Source of the DNA: Halomonas sp.
GTDB taxonomy: Bacteria > Pseudomonadota > Gammaproteobacteria > Pseudomonadales > Halomonadaceae
Reading direction: 5' to 3'
NCBI RefSeq assembly: GCF_029263665.1
Contig: NZ_JAJUFQ010000015.1
Location: 44,287 to 108,286, forward strand
Length of the DNA stretch: 64,000 nucleotides
Part shown: one piece after another, positions 31,467-41,258 of the stretch
Layout: every line of letters begins with the position of its first letter
How positions within the stretch are numbered: position 1 is the stretch's first letter
The notes under the pieces: generated by a model
Database searches by the model: none
What the model was told of the DNA's origin: nothing
What the model saw: only the letters and a program-made list of their open reading frames with translations
Made by a program: the position numbers and the translations under genes

Positions 31467-32669
31467 TCAGATGCCATTGTGTTGTGTCCCTGGGCCCCAA
31501 GCCAGACCAATCAAGGCGACAACACAGAAGCCTGCCCCCGCGTAGAACGTGACGGCGGCCCCCCATTGATCCCATAGAAAGCCCGCTATCACACTGGCAA
31601 ACAGCATGGCGATGCCGCTGACCAGGTTGAAGAAACCATATGCCGTACCGCGCAGGTCGGCGGGTGCAGTATCAGCCACCATTCTTGCCAGCAGTCCTTG
31701 GGTGATACCCATATGCACACCCCACAACACAACGCCGGCAAGGATGACGCTCCAGTGGTCATCCACGGCAAGCACCAGGTCAGCCACCATCAGCACAACC
31801 AGGCCAAGAGCCAGCAAGCTGCGATGACTGACACGGTCAGAAAGTTCACCGAACGGATAGGCCGATAGCGCGTAGACAAGGCTCATCGCCACCATCACCA
31901 ACGGCACCAGTGCGATGGGCACACCACTCTGCTGGGCGCGCAGGACCAAGAAGGCTTCACTGAAGCGGGCCAGCGCAAATACCGCACCAACCCCAACGAC
32001 CCACCAATAAGGAGTCGTGAGGCGACGCAGATTCTCGCTTCGTATCGGGTTCGTGCGCTTGTCGGACGAGACGTGCGCTGGCTCATGCAAGCCAAAGATG
32101 AGCAATGCGACACTCGCCAACCCAGGAATGACAGCGACCCAGAAGACAGCACGGAAATCGTTGGCCCACAACAGCATCAGGCCGACAGCCAGCAACGGCC
32201 CAAGAAAAGCGCCTACGGTGTCGAGTGACTGGCGCAGACCAAACGCGGCCCCCCGAATGTGTGCTGGCGTCAGGTCAGCCAGCAAGGCATCACGCGGAGC
32301 CCCCCGAACCCCCTTGCCAACACGGTCGAGCAGGCGGGCAGTCAGTACAATGCCGGCAGTCGGTGCAATGGCAAACAGCGGCTTGGTCAGTGCTCCCAGC
32401 GCATAGCCGAATACGGTGAGTCCCTTGCGTTTGCCCAGGTAGTCACTCAGCACACCGGAGAACACCTTGACGATCAGTGCCGTGGACTCGGCCAGCCCCT
32501 CGACCATCCCCACCACCAAGGCACTCGCCCCCAGAGTCGTTACCATGAACAACGGCAACAGGCTGTGGACCATCTCCGATGAGATATCCATCAGCATGCT
32601 GACGAAACCCAAGATCCAGACACCCGCAGGAACTCGCTTCAGGCTGGTGCCACCTTTTTTCACTGGCAT
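31467..32669 (-). CDS. MFS transporter
   Basis: The 400-residue protein has 12 predicted membrane helices. The MFS loop motif is visible as GVLSDYLGKRKGLTVFGYALGAL, and a second-half equivalent is PFGELSDRVSHRSLLALG. The start segment MDISSEMVHSLLPLFMVTTLGAS resembles a subgroup of putative metabolite or drug exporters seen across proteobacteria; substrate unknown. It is convergent with modC. Confidence 0.85.
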   Translation of the reverse strand: MPVKKGGTSLKRVPAGVWILGFVSMLMDISSEMVHSLLPLFMVTTLGASALVVGMVEGLAESTALIVKVFSGVLSDYLGKRKGLTVFGYALGALTKPLFAIAPTAGIVLTARLLDRVGKGVRGAPRDALLADLTPAHIRGAAFGLRQSLDTVGAFLGPLLAVGLMLLWANDFRAVFWVAVIPGLASVALLIFGLHEPAHVSSDKRTNPIRSENLRRLTTPYWWVVGVGAVFALARFSEAFLVLRAQQSGVPIALVPLVMVAMSLVYALSAYPFGELSDRVSHRSLLALGLVVLMVADLVLAVDDHWSVILAGVVLWGVHMGITQGLLARMVADTAPADLRGTAYGFFNLVSGIAMLFASVIAGFLWDQWGAAVTFYAGAGFCVVALIGLAWGPGTQHNGI

Positions 32670-32920
32670 TCTTGTTGTCCCTTTTCCCTAGCCCTGATGC
32701 GTATTACCGATACCGCAATGTCTATGTTGGATGTGACTCATCATCCACTCCCCCAGACGTTTCTACCGTCCGTTTTTCCCGGTACCAGCCCTGATCAGAC
32801 CCTTCATGGCAGAAATGAAGAAGTCCGTAAGCGCTTCTTAAGCCTTGGTCCATATCATTGCCATGTCACAGTGCTACACAAGGGATGTGTCAGTGCTACC
32901 CCAGAAAAGGAGTCAACACC

Positions 32921-33274
32921 ATGGTGGCGACAGTGCAAGGTATTGACCACGTTGTGGAATCAGAAGAACTTTCGTGGCTATGCAGCTGGATAGAAGTTCA
33001 TGAGCGGGAATATGATCACAATGTGCGGCGATTGCGGGCCAGGATACTGGTCGTGGTGTGTGCCCTATTGCTGCTATGGGCCACTATCGGTTTTTCACCC
33101 TCAAGCGTGGTGACTGCCTGCGCTATAGCGATCTTCTTTGCCTGCTATTCGTCAGTGTCGGCGTTCTTTGATGATTACCTTGCCAAGGGAGTCATCTCAG
33201 AAAGTCATAGTGGAATGAGTCACTTTTCTCTGGCAATCGCCACAGCCTCCATATGTCCACTCGTGCTGTGGTAG
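32921..33274 (+). CDS. Small membrane protein of unknown function
   Basis: This 117-residue protein is not recognised. It has three likely membrane helices at about residues 42-58, 62-83 and 100-116, and an N-terminal polar stretch with EVHEREYDHNVRR. AAAGGAG lies upstream of the ATG at good spacing, which supports it being real. A hairpin follows at 33348-33376. Confidence 0.55.
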   Translation: MVATVQGIDHVVESEELSWLCSWIEVHEREYDHNVRRLRARILVVVCALLLLWATIGFSPSSVVTACAIAIFFACYSSVSAFFDDYLAKGVISESHSGMSHFSLAIATASICPLVLW

Positions 33275-33347
33275 AAACACGGTCTTCGCATGTCACCCAC
33301 TTGGCCAATGCCACGGGGAACACCAAAAAACATTAGAACATATTGAT

Positions 33348-33376
33348 AGAAGTACCCTGGACGCCAGGGTGCTTCT
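33348..33376. terminator. Hairpin between convergent small genes
   Basis: AGAAG-T-ACCCTGG pairs with CCAGGGT-G-CTTCT around ACG (33348-33376), with one mismatch. It sits between the plus-strand membrane gene and the minus-strand gene at 33430, so it may terminate both. There is only a weak U tract on either side. Confidence 0.6.
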
Positions 33377-33429
33377 ATGAAGATTTTGCTGATATCCCAG
33401 GCTTGGCTTCCAGCTAATATTGCCGAGAC

Positions 33430-33888
33430 TCAAAGGTCTCTTGTCAGGTTCGACTGAAAGGCCAGGCGCTTCGCCTCGTGTTCCTCCAGTCGCAAAAGAT
33501 CACGAACCAAATCTCGTGCTTCAGTGATCTCGGCACGCCCTTCCAGATAGTGGTAAAGCTGGATGACCTGGTCATGAAACGAAAATATTTCCTCGCAGAT
33601 CTCATCGAAGCTCATCTCGGCATAGGGCATGTTGCATTTCTGATGAGGAGCAATAGGGGTATGTGACAAGTGATCATAGACCCAGGTATGCAGGGCTTTC
33701 GGATCAGCCTGCCTCTCGAAAGCAGCTACCGTCTTCTCCAGGGTCTTCTCATGATCCGCCAGATATTCCAGTAACAACTTAGCCCGGGTTTCCTCCTTTT
33801 GGGAGGAGCAGTGCTTGAGGCACCGCGCCAAGTGGGCATGAAGTAGCCGGGTCCACTCTATTAGGTCCTGAAATGTTTCAACTTTCAT
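33430..33888 (-). CDS. Hypothetical His/Glu-rich helical protein
   Basis: The 152-residue protein is predicted to be almost all helical, with ordered His and Glu residues: HAHLARCLKHC, EYLADHEKTLEKTV, YDHLSHTPIAPHQKC, FHDQVIQLYHYLEGR and LLRLEEHEAKRLAFQ. This resembles a four-helix metal-binding bundle of ferritin-like or hemerythrin-like type, but no family motif is certain. The start ATG at 33888 is the only reasonable one. Confidence 0.6.
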   Translation of the reverse strand: MKVETFQDLIEWTRLLHAHLARCLKHCSSQKEETRAKLLLEYLADHEKTLEKTVAAFERQADPKALHTWVYDHLSHTPIAPHQKCNMPYAEMSFDEICEEIFSFHDQVIQLYHYLEGRAEITEARDLVRDLLRLEEHEAKRLAFQSNLTRDL

Positions 33889-34420
33889 GTGTTGACCTCA
33901 CTATTGGAAATTCGGCTTCACCACCCTATTTGCCGAACCGCGTTAATGCATCCATTCTCGACATCGCCAGGACATCTCTTACATACAGAACAAAGTAGCA
34001 GACGCTTCCCAAACCTCCGAAAAGCAGAAAGCCTAAAGCGTGATGCCACTATTTATTGTGTATATGGATGATTTTCATGAACAAAACGGCATAGTTCTTC
34101 AACTCGGGCATTGGCCACAATGGACCACACAATCAAAAACAAGAAGTGAAACACTGCACAGTCGTCGTTGTCAGAACTGAAACAACACATCGGGAAAAAC
34201 CTTTAGCTCCTTTTTCCCTCCATTCTGGACCCGAATAATATTTCTTGCAGATCACCATTATCTGCTTTTCACCAACCTGCTATAACCTTCACTCATCCGT
34301 CTGTACCTTTTCAATCAAGACGCACCCGTCCTGTCCGCCTTCTTCGTATCCGAAAAGATATTTACCTCAGCAAAACCATATGGCTGACTTGGCAGAACGC
34401 ACTGATTCGGAGACATTCCC
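33889..34420. other. AT-rich intergenic region
   Basis: A 532-base stretch of visibly lower GC than its surroundings with no convincing gene. Short frames here lack ribosome sites and family features. It holds the promoters of the two flanking divergent genes. Confidence 0.5.
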
Positions 34421-35053
34421 GTGGATTTCCAACTCTGGCTCACCTTCGCAACGGCCTCCATCGTTCTGCTGCTGATCCCCGGCCCCACGGTGCTGCTGGT
34501 ACTGAGCTATGCCATCAGTCAGGGGCGGCAAGTGGCTTTGGCTACGGTAGCCGGCGTTGCCTTGGGGGATCTTCTCGCCATGAGCGCCTCGCTGGCCGGG
34601 CTCGGTGCGCTTGTCCTTGCATCCGCGACACTATTCACGGTGTTGAAGTGGATCGGAGCCATCTATCTCGCCTATCTTGGCATCAAGCTGTTTCGCAGCG
34701 CCCCTGCCACCGCCCTCGGCGTGTTGGCAGAGGCTCCTGTCACCACGCCCTCAAAGATATTCGCCCATTCGGCAATGGTGACCGCGCTCAACCCTAAGTC
34801 CATCGTATTCTTCATTGCCTTCGTCCCGCAATTCATCTCGCCAGAGTCGGCATTGGCTCCACAATTCGCCCTGTTGATTGCGACCTTCGTCAGCTTCGCC
34901 GCTCTCAACACTCTCGCCTATGCTCTGTTGGCGGATACCTTGCGCCAACGCATCGCACGCCCCTCGGTACTACCCCGCCTGACAAGGCTTGGCGGGGTGG
35001 CATTGGTCATCATGGGAGTGGCCACGGCAGCGGTTCGGCGTTCCACCCCCTGA
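34421..35053 (+). CDS. LysE/RhtB family amino-acid exporter
   Basis: The 210-residue protein has about six membrane helices and the LysE/RhtB pattern: IPGPTVLLVLSYAISQGRQVALATVAGVALGDLLAM near the start and NPKSIVFFIAFVPQFI in the middle. Such proteins export amino acids such as homoserine, threonine or lysine. The start is GTG at 34421 after GGAG; no ATG fits. It is followed by the duplicated promoter module. Confidence 0.88.
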   Translation: MDFQLWLTFATASIVLLLIPGPTVLLVLSYAISQGRQVALATVAGVALGDLLAMSASLAGLGALVLASATLFTVLKWIGAIYLAYLGIKLFRSAPATALGVLAEAPVTTPSKIFAHSAMVTALNPKSIVFFIAFVPQFISPESALAPQFALLIATFVSFAALNTLAYALLADTLRQRIARPSVLPRLTRLGGVALVIMGVATAAVRRSTP

Positions 35054-35078
35054 ACACGACGGCGCCTCCTCACTGACT

Positions 35079-35156
35079 AGACATTGGTCTTAACCCCGTT
35101 GATTTATTCCTCATGGGGTAGCTAGGCTGCAGAAATGTTGACGTTAACATTTCTGC
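35079..35156 (+). promoter_or_regulatory. Promoter module with LacI-type operator (copy 1)
   Basis: AGACATTGGTC at 35079-35089, a -35-like TTGATT (35099-35104), a -10-like TAGGCT (35123-35128; 18-base spacer) and the 20-mer AAATGTTGACGTTAACATTT (35133-35152), which lies at the expected start site. The dyad extends to GCAG...CTGC at 35129-35156. The module recurs at 35961-36032, and the same 20-mer lies exactly 880 bases downstream. The likely repressor is the LacI gene at 43051-44049. Confidence 0.65.
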
Positions 35157-35187
35157 AAATGCGTCCATGATAAGAGAGGAAAGAGTG

Positions 35188-35916
35188 ATGACGAACGCAT
35201 TGACCGGCAAAGTAGCCGCCATTACCGGAGCGGCATCAGGCATCGGGCTGGCCACCACCAAAGCCATGATCGCAGAAGGGGCCCGCGTGGTCCTGGTCGA
35301 CCGCGATGAGGCGGCCCTGAATACCATCTGCAAGGAACTCGGTGACGCTGCCATCCCTCTGGTCATCGACCTGCTCGACCCGCAGGATTGCGCCACGCTG
35401 CTTGAACAGGTTCTGGAGAAGGCAGGTCAGCTCGATATCCTTCACGCCAACGCCGGTAGCTATATCGGCGGTGATCTGACCGATACGGATCCGGATACCA
35501 TCGACCGGATGCTGAACCTGAACGTCAATGTGGTAATGAAGAACGTGCTCAATGTCCTGCCCTACATGATCGAGCGTGGCACGGGAGACATCATGGTCAC
35601 GAGCTCGGTGGCAGGACATTTTCCCGTTTCCTGGGAACCGGTATATGCCTCGTCAAAATGGGCCATCAACAATTTTGTCCAGACCACGCGTCGCCAAGTC
35701 AACAAGCATGGCATTCGCATGGCTGCGGTCTCTCCTGGCCCTGTCAACAGCGCCCTGCTGGCCGATTGGCCAGAGGAAAACCTGCGCAAGGCGAAGGAGT
35801 CCGGCAGCATCATTGAACCAACCGATGTGTCCGATGCCATCATGTTCATGCTGACGCGTCCCCGTCATGTGACCATTCGTGACATGGTGGTCCTGCCCAG
35901 CAATTTTGATATGTGA
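35188..35916 (+). CDS. SDR oxidoreductase, ribitol 2-dehydrogenase-like
   Basis: The 242-residue short-chain dehydrogenase has the TGAASGIG cofactor motif at residues 13-20, NAGS at about 90 and the YASSK active site. The closest remembered pattern is ribitol 2-dehydrogenase (ribitol to D-ribulose), but the substrate is inferred. The start ATG at 35188 follows GAGAGGAAAG; an in-frame ATG at 35167 is rejected. It has its own copy of the operator-promoter module and lies before the ABC sugar transporter, which suggests a pentitol catabolism role. Confidence 0.75.
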   Translation: MTNALTGKVAAITGAASGIGLATTKAMIAEGARVVLVDRDEAALNTICKELGDAAIPLVIDLLDPQDCATLLEQVLEKAGQLDILHANAGSYIGGDLTDTDPDTIDRMLNLNVNVVMKNVLNVLPYMIERGTGDIMVTSSVAGHFPVSWEPVYASSKWAINNFVQTTRRQVNKHGIRMAAVSPGPVNSALLADWPEENLRKAKESGSIIEPTDVSDAIMFMLTRPRHVTIRDMVVLPSNFDM

Positions 35917-35960
35917 ATGTCTTGAATATATGAAGTGCCTGGACAGTGCCGGTCAGCATT

Positions 35961-36032
35961 AGACATTGGTCAAAGGTCCGTTGATTTAATTCCGAGCGCT
36001 ACCTAGCCTGCAAAATGTTGACGTTAACATTT
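35961..36032 (+). promoter_or_regulatory. Promoter module with LacI-type operator (copy 2)
   Basis: AGACATTGGTC (35961-35971), TTGATT (35981-35986), a 17-base spacer, TAGCCT (36004-36009) and the identical 20-mer AAATGTTGACGTTAACATTT (36013-36032). It drives the ABC transporter operon starting at 36091. Confidence 0.65.
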
Positions 36033-36090
36033 AACAGTTAGCGTAGCGTCTCACCTCGCAGCGCGATAAGAACAAACCCTGGAGCGAGCC

Positions 36091-37029
36091 ATGAAAATCC
36101 GCGTATTCCCCGTCGCATTTCGCAACGCAGCCCTGATTGCCGCCAGCTCGGCGGTACTGGCCGCTGGTACCGCCGTTGCCGCAAAGGAGCCCTTGAAGAT
36201 CGGAATGTCATTTCAAGAGCTCAACAACGAGTACTTCGTCACCATGCAGGAGGCACTCGAGAGTGCTGCCGAAAGCCTGGGCGCTGAAGTGATCACCACC
36301 GATGCCCGCCATGATGTCGCCAAGCAGGTCAGCGATGTCGAGGACATGGTCCAGCGGGGGATCGACATCCTGCTGCTCAACCCTGCCGACTCTGTCGGCG
36401 TCGAGACAGCAGTACTGGCAGCCAAGGAAGCCGGTGTCACCACTATCGCCATCGATGCCCAGGCCAATGGCCCAGTGGATGGCTTTGTCGGCTCCAAGAA
36501 CTACGATGCCGGCTACAAGGCCTGTGAGTACCTGGCAGAGCAGCTCGGCGGCGAAGGCAAGGTGGCACTGCTGGATGGCATTCCGGTGGTACCGATCCTG
36601 CAGCGCATCGAAGGCTGTACGGCTGCGCTCGAGGAATACGATGGCATCGAGGTCGTCGACAAGCAGAATGGCCGTCAGGAGCGTACCCATGCCATGACGG
36701 TGACTGAAAATATGCTCCAGGCTCACCCGGATCTCGATGGCCTGTTCAGCGTCAACGACATTGGCTCACTGGGCGCCCTGATCGCTATCGAGGCCAGTGG
36801 CCAGGACGTCAAGCTGGTCAGTGTCGATGGTCACCCCGAAGCTATTGAGGCTATCAAACGTCCAGACTCGGCATTCATTGCTACCTCAGCGCAATATCCT
36901 CGCGACATGGTGCGTCTGGGTCTCGGCCTGGGCCTGTCCAAATACTGGGGTGCCAGCACTGCACCTTCGGAAATTCCCATCGACGTGAGCCTGATCGACC
37001 GCGACAAGGCTTCCGACTTCAGCTGGTAA
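36091..37029 (+). CDS. Sugar ABC transporter substrate-binding protein (RbsB-like)
   Basis: The 312-residue periplasmic protein has a signal peptide (to about residue 30) and the periplasmic-binding LacI/RbsB fold: LKIGMSFQELNNEYFVTMQEAL, VEDMVQRGIDILLLNPADS and VFSVNDIGSLGALIA-like FSVNDIGSLGALIAIEA. The family carries ribose, xylose or pentitols. It sits directly behind promoter copy 2 and is followed by a strong hairpin, which would raise its level above the membrane components. Confidence 0.88.
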   Translation: MKIRVFPVAFRNAALIAASSAVLAAGTAVAAKEPLKIGMSFQELNNEYFVTMQEALESAAESLGAEVITTDARHDVAKQVSDVEDMVQRGIDILLLNPADSVGVETAVLAAKEAGVTTIAIDAQANGPVDGFVGSKNYDAGYKACEYLAEQLGGEGKVALLDGIPVVPILQRIEGCTAALEEYDGIEVVDKQNGRQERTHAMTVTENMLQAHPDLDGLFSVNDIGSLGALIAIEASGQDVKLVSVDGHPEAIEAIKRPDSAFIATSAQYPRDMVRLGLGLGLSKYWGASTAPSEIPIDVSLIDRDKASDFSW

Positions 37030-37067
37030 CGCCTTGTCCGTCGGTCACCCTATCCAGACGCTGACAG

Positions 37068-37092
37068 CGTGTGCCGCTCATGGCGGCACATG
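37068..37092 (+). terminator. Hairpin between binding protein and ATPase genes
   Basis: TGTGCCGC (37070-37077) pairs with GCGGCACA (37083-37090) around a 5-base loop (37078-37082), with one extra GC pair outside. There is no U tract, so it is likely an mRNA-stabilising or attenuating element. Confidence 0.5.
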
Positions 37093-37117
37093 AGACTGCT
37101 GACAACGGGCACCTGCC

Positions 37118-38620
37118 ATGACGCCATTACTTTCCTTGAAGAACATCTCGAAGTCGTTTCCTGGGGTGAAAGCCCTGCAGGATGTGTCGCTTGATGTTCA
37201 CGCCGGCGAAGTCCATGCCCTGCTGGGCGAAAACGGAGCAGGCAAGTCGACGCTGATGAAGATCCTCTGCGGCATACACCGCCAGGACGAGGGCGATATC
37301 TTCATCAACGGTACACCGTGCGATTTCCATAACTACCAGGACGCCCTCCATGCGGGCGTCGGCATCATTTTCCAGGAATTCAGCCTGATTCCTCAACTGG
37401 ATGCCGTGGACAATATCTTCCTGGGGCGCGAGCGGCGCAATCGCCTTGGCCTGCGCGACAAGCCCCGCATGAAGCGTGAAGCACAACACCTGTTCGAGCG
37501 CCTGAAGGTCTCGATTCCCATGGACTGCCCTGTCGGGGAGTTGAGTGTCGCGGATCAGCAGTTCATCGAAATCGCCAAGGCCCTGTCGCTGGATGCCCGT
37601 ATCCTGGTCCTCGATGAACCGACGGCAACCCTGACACCCAGCGAAGCTGATCACCTGTTCTCGATCATGCGCGAGTTGCGCGAACAACAGGTCGGTATGG
37701 TGTTCATCTCCCATCATATGGAAGAGATCTTCACCATCTGTGACCGTGTCACCGTCATGCGTGACGGTGAAAAGGTAGACGACTGTGATGTCGCCTCGAC
37801 CACTCCTGATGACTTGATAGAGAAGATGGTCGGCCGGCGCGTCGAGAACATCTTCCCTGAGCGCCGCTGCGATGCCGACTACAACGATGTGGTACTGGAC
37901 ATTGAGGCGCTGCGACTGAATGCCAAAGGTCCGGAATGCTCGTTCAAGCTGCATCGGGGAGAGATTCTCGGTTTCGCCGGCCTGGTGGGGTCTGGTCGCA
38001 CGGAGCTGGCCATGGGCTTGATCGGTGCGACACGTCCTGCGCATGCCAAGGTCAGCATGGAAGGCCAGCCGGTCAAACTCCGCCACCCTGCCACAGCACT
38101 GAAACAGGGGATTGGCCTGTTGCCTGAAAGTCGCAAGACCCAGGGCCTGGTTCTGCCGTTCTCGTGCCGCGACAACATTTCCTTGAACAACCTGCCCCAG
38201 TTCCAAGGCACCCTGCCACTGATCAAGCGTCGCCTGGAGTCACGTACCGCCGCGGAGTTGATGGCATCGGTACGCGTCAAGGCACCAAGCCCTGAAACCC
38301 CGGTCAAGGACCTCAGCGGCGGCAACCAGCAGAAAGTGGTCATCGCGCGCTGGCTGGGTCACCAATGCAAGGTGTTGATCTTCGATGAGCCCACTCGCGG
38401 CATCGACGTCGGCGCGAAGTCGGAAATCTATGCCCTGATGAAAGAGCTCACCGCCCAAGGGGTCTCGATCATCATGATTTCCTCTGAACTACCCGAAGTG
38501 CTCGGTCTGTGCGACCGCGCTGCCGTCTTCTATCACGGCCGCATCGCCGCTGAACTCTCTGGCGACGAACTCAACTCACCATCCATCATGCACCATGCCA
38601 CGGGGGGACTCAGCTCATGA
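37118..38620 (+). CDS. Sugar ABC transporter ATP-binding protein (RbsA-like)
   Basis: The 500-residue protein has two ABC domains. The first has Walker [10 protein letters not shown] (residues 37-45), signature-like [15 protein letters not shown] and Walker [16 protein letters not shown]. The second has a degenerate Walker A (GLVGSGRTE), [14 protein letters not shown] and [13 protein letters not shown]. This asymmetric layout is normal for the ribose/xylose importer ATPases. Its stop overlaps the permease start. Confidence 0.93.
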   Translation: MTPLLSLKNISKSFPGVKALQDVSLDVHAGEVHALLGENGAGKSTLMKILCGIHRQDEGDIFINGTPCDFHNYQDALHAGVGIIFQEFSLIPQLDAVDNIFLGRERRNRLGLRDKPRMKREAQHLFERLKVSIPMDCPVGELSVADQQFIEIAKALSLDARILVLDEPTATLTPSEADHLFSIMRELREQQVGMVFISHHMEEIFTICDRVTVMRDGEKVDDCDVASTTPDDLIEKMVGRRVENIFPERRCDADYNDVVLDIEALRLNAKGPECSFKLHRGEILGFAGLVGSGRTELAMGLIGATRPAHAKVSMEGQPVKLRHPATALKQGIGLLPESRKTQGLVLPFSCRDNISLNNLPQFQGTLPLIKRRLESRTAAELMASVRVKAPSPETPVKDLSGGNQQKVVIARWLGHQCKVLIFDEPTRGIDVGAKSEIYALMKELTAQGVSIIMISSELPEVLGLCDRAAVFYHGRIAAELSGDELNSPSIMHHATGGLSS

Positions 38621-39597
38621 CCCAGCTCGCTTCAGCCTCCGGCACCGCCCGTCAGTCCTTCAAAACGCGACTGGCCCTCTGGCGCCGTACTCCGATCTTC
38701 TACCCACTCGTCGGTTTTATCGTTGTCTTCATCGCCATGGCGGTGATCAATGACAATTTCCTGACCGCGAGCAACCAGATCAACCTGATACGCCAGGCAT
38801 CCATCATCGCGATCATCGCTGCCGGCATGAGCCTGGCGATTCTTACCGGTGGCATCGACCTGTCGGTCGGGCCTGTCATGGCACTGTCGGGGACACTCAT
38901 GGCCGGCATGATGATTGCTGGCATGCCTCCGGCATTGGCCATTGTCCTGGGTCTGCTGATCGGTGCCGCCTTTGGTGCCTTCAATGGCCTTTTCGTGGCC
39001 TTCGCCGGCATGCCTCCCATCATCGTCACCCTGGCCACCATGGGTATTGCACGCGGGCTGGGGCTGATCTACACCGGTGGCTATCCCATCTCGGGCCTCC
39101 CGCCTGAATTCGCTTTCTTCGGCCGTGGCAGCCTGGCCGGCATCGAGATGCCGATCCTGATCATGATCGCGGTCTATGCATGCGGCTATGTGTTGCTCAG
39201 CCATACCGCGACAGGGCGTTACCTGTATGCCATCGGCGGCAACGAGGAAGCCACCCGGTTATCCGGCATCCGAGTGTCACGCTATAAGCTGCTGGTCTAC
39301 ATCCTGAGCGGAACCACTGCCGCCATCGCCGGGCTGATCCTGACCTCGCGCCTGATGAGCGGTCAGCCCAATGCGGGAGTCGGCTTCGAACTCGATGCCA
39401 TCGCAGCGGTCGTCCTGGGAGGTGCCGCCATCACCGGTGGCCGCGGCATGATCCTTGGCACCCTGGTCGGGGCCATGCTGCTCGGCGTGCTCAACAACGG
39501 ACTCAATCTGATGGGGGTATCGCCCTACCTTCAGAACGTCATCAAGGGGCTGATCATTCTGCTGGCCATCTACATCAGCCGTAAACGTGCGCCCTGA
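38617..39597 (+). CDS. Sugar ABC transporter permease (RbsC-like)
   Basis: The 326-residue membrane protein has the RbsC/XylH pattern: [27 protein letters not shown], an EAA-like segment [21 protein letters not shown] and INLIRQAS. It completes the importer with its neighbours. ATG at 38617 overlaps the ATPase stop. Confidence 0.92.
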   Translation: MTQLASASGTARQSFKTRLALWRRTPIFYPLVGFIVVFIAMAVINDNFLTASNQINLIRQASIIAIIAAGMSLAILTGGIDLSVGPVMALSGTLMAGMMIAGMPPALAIVLGLLIGAAFGAFNGLFVAFAGMPPIIVTLATMGIARGLGLIYTGGYPISGLPPEFAFFGRGSLAGIEMPILIMIAVYACGYVLLSHTATGRYLYAIGGNEEATRLSGIRVSRYKLLVYILSGTTAAIAGLILTSRLMSGQPNAGVGFELDAIAAVVLGGAAITGGRGMILGTLVGAMLLGVLNNGLNLMGVSPYLQNVIKGLIILLAIYISRKRAP

Positions 39598-39641
39598 GCC
39601 ACGACATGGCACTCCAGCAACGCAGTAAAACAGGAGATTCC

Positions 39642-41258
39642 ATGGATACCGTCATTGGCATTGATATCGGCACCCAGAGCACCAAGGCGCTGATGATCGA
39701 TCAGCATGGCCAAATCCTTACCGAGCATAGCCATGGCTACCACGTCGACACCCCTCGCCCGCTCTGGGCCGAACAGTGGCCAGAGGTATGGTGGGAGGCC
39801 GTGCTCGTCTGCCTGCGGGCCTGCCTGGCAGCCCCCGAGGTAGACCCTCAGCAGGTCAAGGGCATCTGTGTCAGCAGCCTTTATGGTGGCTCGGGCATAC
39901 CGGTCGACGCCGAGATCCAGCCTCTGCACCCTTGCTTGATCTGGATGGATCGTCGGGCCGAAGCTCAGGTTCAGTGGGTGAGGGAGCATATTGATCTGCC
40001 CCGCCTGGAAGCCATCACCGGCAATGGCGTAGACAGCTATTACGGCTTCACCAAGATGATGTGGCTCAAGGCTGAGCGTCCGGACATATGGGAACAGACA
40101 AGGTTCTTGCTGCCACCCAACAGCTATATCAATTATCGGCTGAGCGGAGAGGTCGCCATCGATCATAGCTCTGCCGGCAATATAGGAGGCATCTACGACC
40201 TTGCGGCTCGCTTCTGGTCACAGGAAATGCTCGACGCCCTGAACATTGAGCGGGATAAACTGCCAACCCGGCTAGTGGATTCAGGTGACGCGACCGGAAG
40301 CCTGCTACCACAACTGGCCGCCTCGCTGGGACTGCCTGCAGGCATCCCCGTGATCGCCGGTGGCGTGGATGCCGCCATGGCCACACTGGCGGCAGGGGCT
40401 ACACGCCCCGGCAACCACGTGGCCATGATCGGCACCAGCATGTGCTGGGGCCTGATCAACCCTCACGTCGATGCCGGACAAGGCTTGATCAGCATGCCGC
40501 ATGTGCTCCATGGCCAGCGGGACCTGTACACCTTCGGCGGTGCCCTGACCGCCGGAGCCTCCGTCAGTTGGTTCGTCGATACCTTCTGCAACGCAGAGCA
40601 GGCCTCTGAGGATGCGAACCACAAGGCCTTCGAACAGCTCGAACCGCTGGCCAGAGAACTTCCCCCCGGCGCTGATGGCCTGCTTTTCCTGCCCTACCTG
40701 ATGGGTGAGCGCAGCCCGGTATGGGATGCCCAGGCCAGTGCCGGCTTCATTGGTCTCAGCCTCTTTCATCGCCGCCATCACCTGTATCGCGCCGTCCTGG
40801 AAGGCGTCTCTTTCGCCCTGCGCCACAACATGGAAGCAGGGACTCGACAGGGGGTGGCCCTCGATCCGTACCTGATCGTCGTCGGTGGAGCCGCACGTTC
40901 GGATCTGTGGATGCAGATCATCGCCGATGTGACCCGCATGCCGGTCTATACCTACCGCGAAAATGTGGAAGCAGCCCTGGGGGCCGGGCTGCTGGCCGGA
41001 AAGGCCTGCGGCCTGTTCGAGCTTGATTCATCTCATGCTGAACAGACTACCCCTTCCGCGACGGAGCCCTTTACCACAGGCCAGCATGGCACGTTGGTCC
41101 AGCGTGCGCTCCCGTCTGACGATGCCGCGTATCGCTACGATGAACTCTTCGATCTGTACTGCCAGTTGTATCCCGCACTCAAGCCGATCATGCACCGTCT
41201 CAACGCACATACCGCCTCAAAGCACACACCACCCCAAGCGAGTGAACTCCCGGAATGA
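39642..41258 (+). CDS. FGGY-family carbohydrate kinase
   Basis: The 538-residue kinase has the FGGY N-terminal domain (TVIGIDIGTQSTKALMIDQHG, then IWMDRRAEAQ) and the C-terminal domain with GTSMCWGLIN and VVGGAARSDLWMQIIADV. It phosphorylates a ketopentose or polyol after import. Length and context fit a pentulose kinase such as a ribulo- or xylulokinase, but the substrate is not fixed by the sequence. AGGAG precedes ATG 39642; a longer start at 39606 lacks homology. Its stop overlaps the SDR start at 41255. Confidence 0.88.
   Translation: MDTVIGIDIGTQSTKALMIDQHGQILTEHSHGYHVDTPRPLWAEQWPEVWWEAVLVCLRACLAAPEVDPQQVKGICVSSLYGGSGIPVDAEIQPLHPCLIWMDRRAEAQVQWVREHIDLPRLEAITGNGVDSYYGFTKMMWLKAERPDIWEQTRFLLPPNSYINYRLSGEVAIDHSSAGNIGGIYDLAARFWSQEMLDALNIERDKLPTRLVDSGDATGSLLPQLAASLGLPAGIPVIAGGVDAAMATLAAGATRPGNHVAMIGTSMCWGLINPHVDAGQGLISMPHVLHGQRDLYTFGGALTAGASVSWFVDTFCNAEQASEDANHKAFEQLEPLARELPPGADGLLFLPYLMGERSPVWDAQASAGFIGLSLFHRRHHLYRAVLEGVSFALRHNMEAGTRQGVALDPYLIVVGGAARSDLWMQIIADVTRMPVYTYRENVEAALGAGLLAGKACGLFELDSSHAEQTTPSATEPFTTGQHGTLVQRALPSDDAAYRYDELFDLYCQLYPALKPIMHRLNAHTASKHTPPQASELPE

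Noticed and set aside
37127..38206. 359-codon minus-strand frame opposite the sugar ATPase
   Set aside because: Antisense shadow of a well-supported ABC gene.
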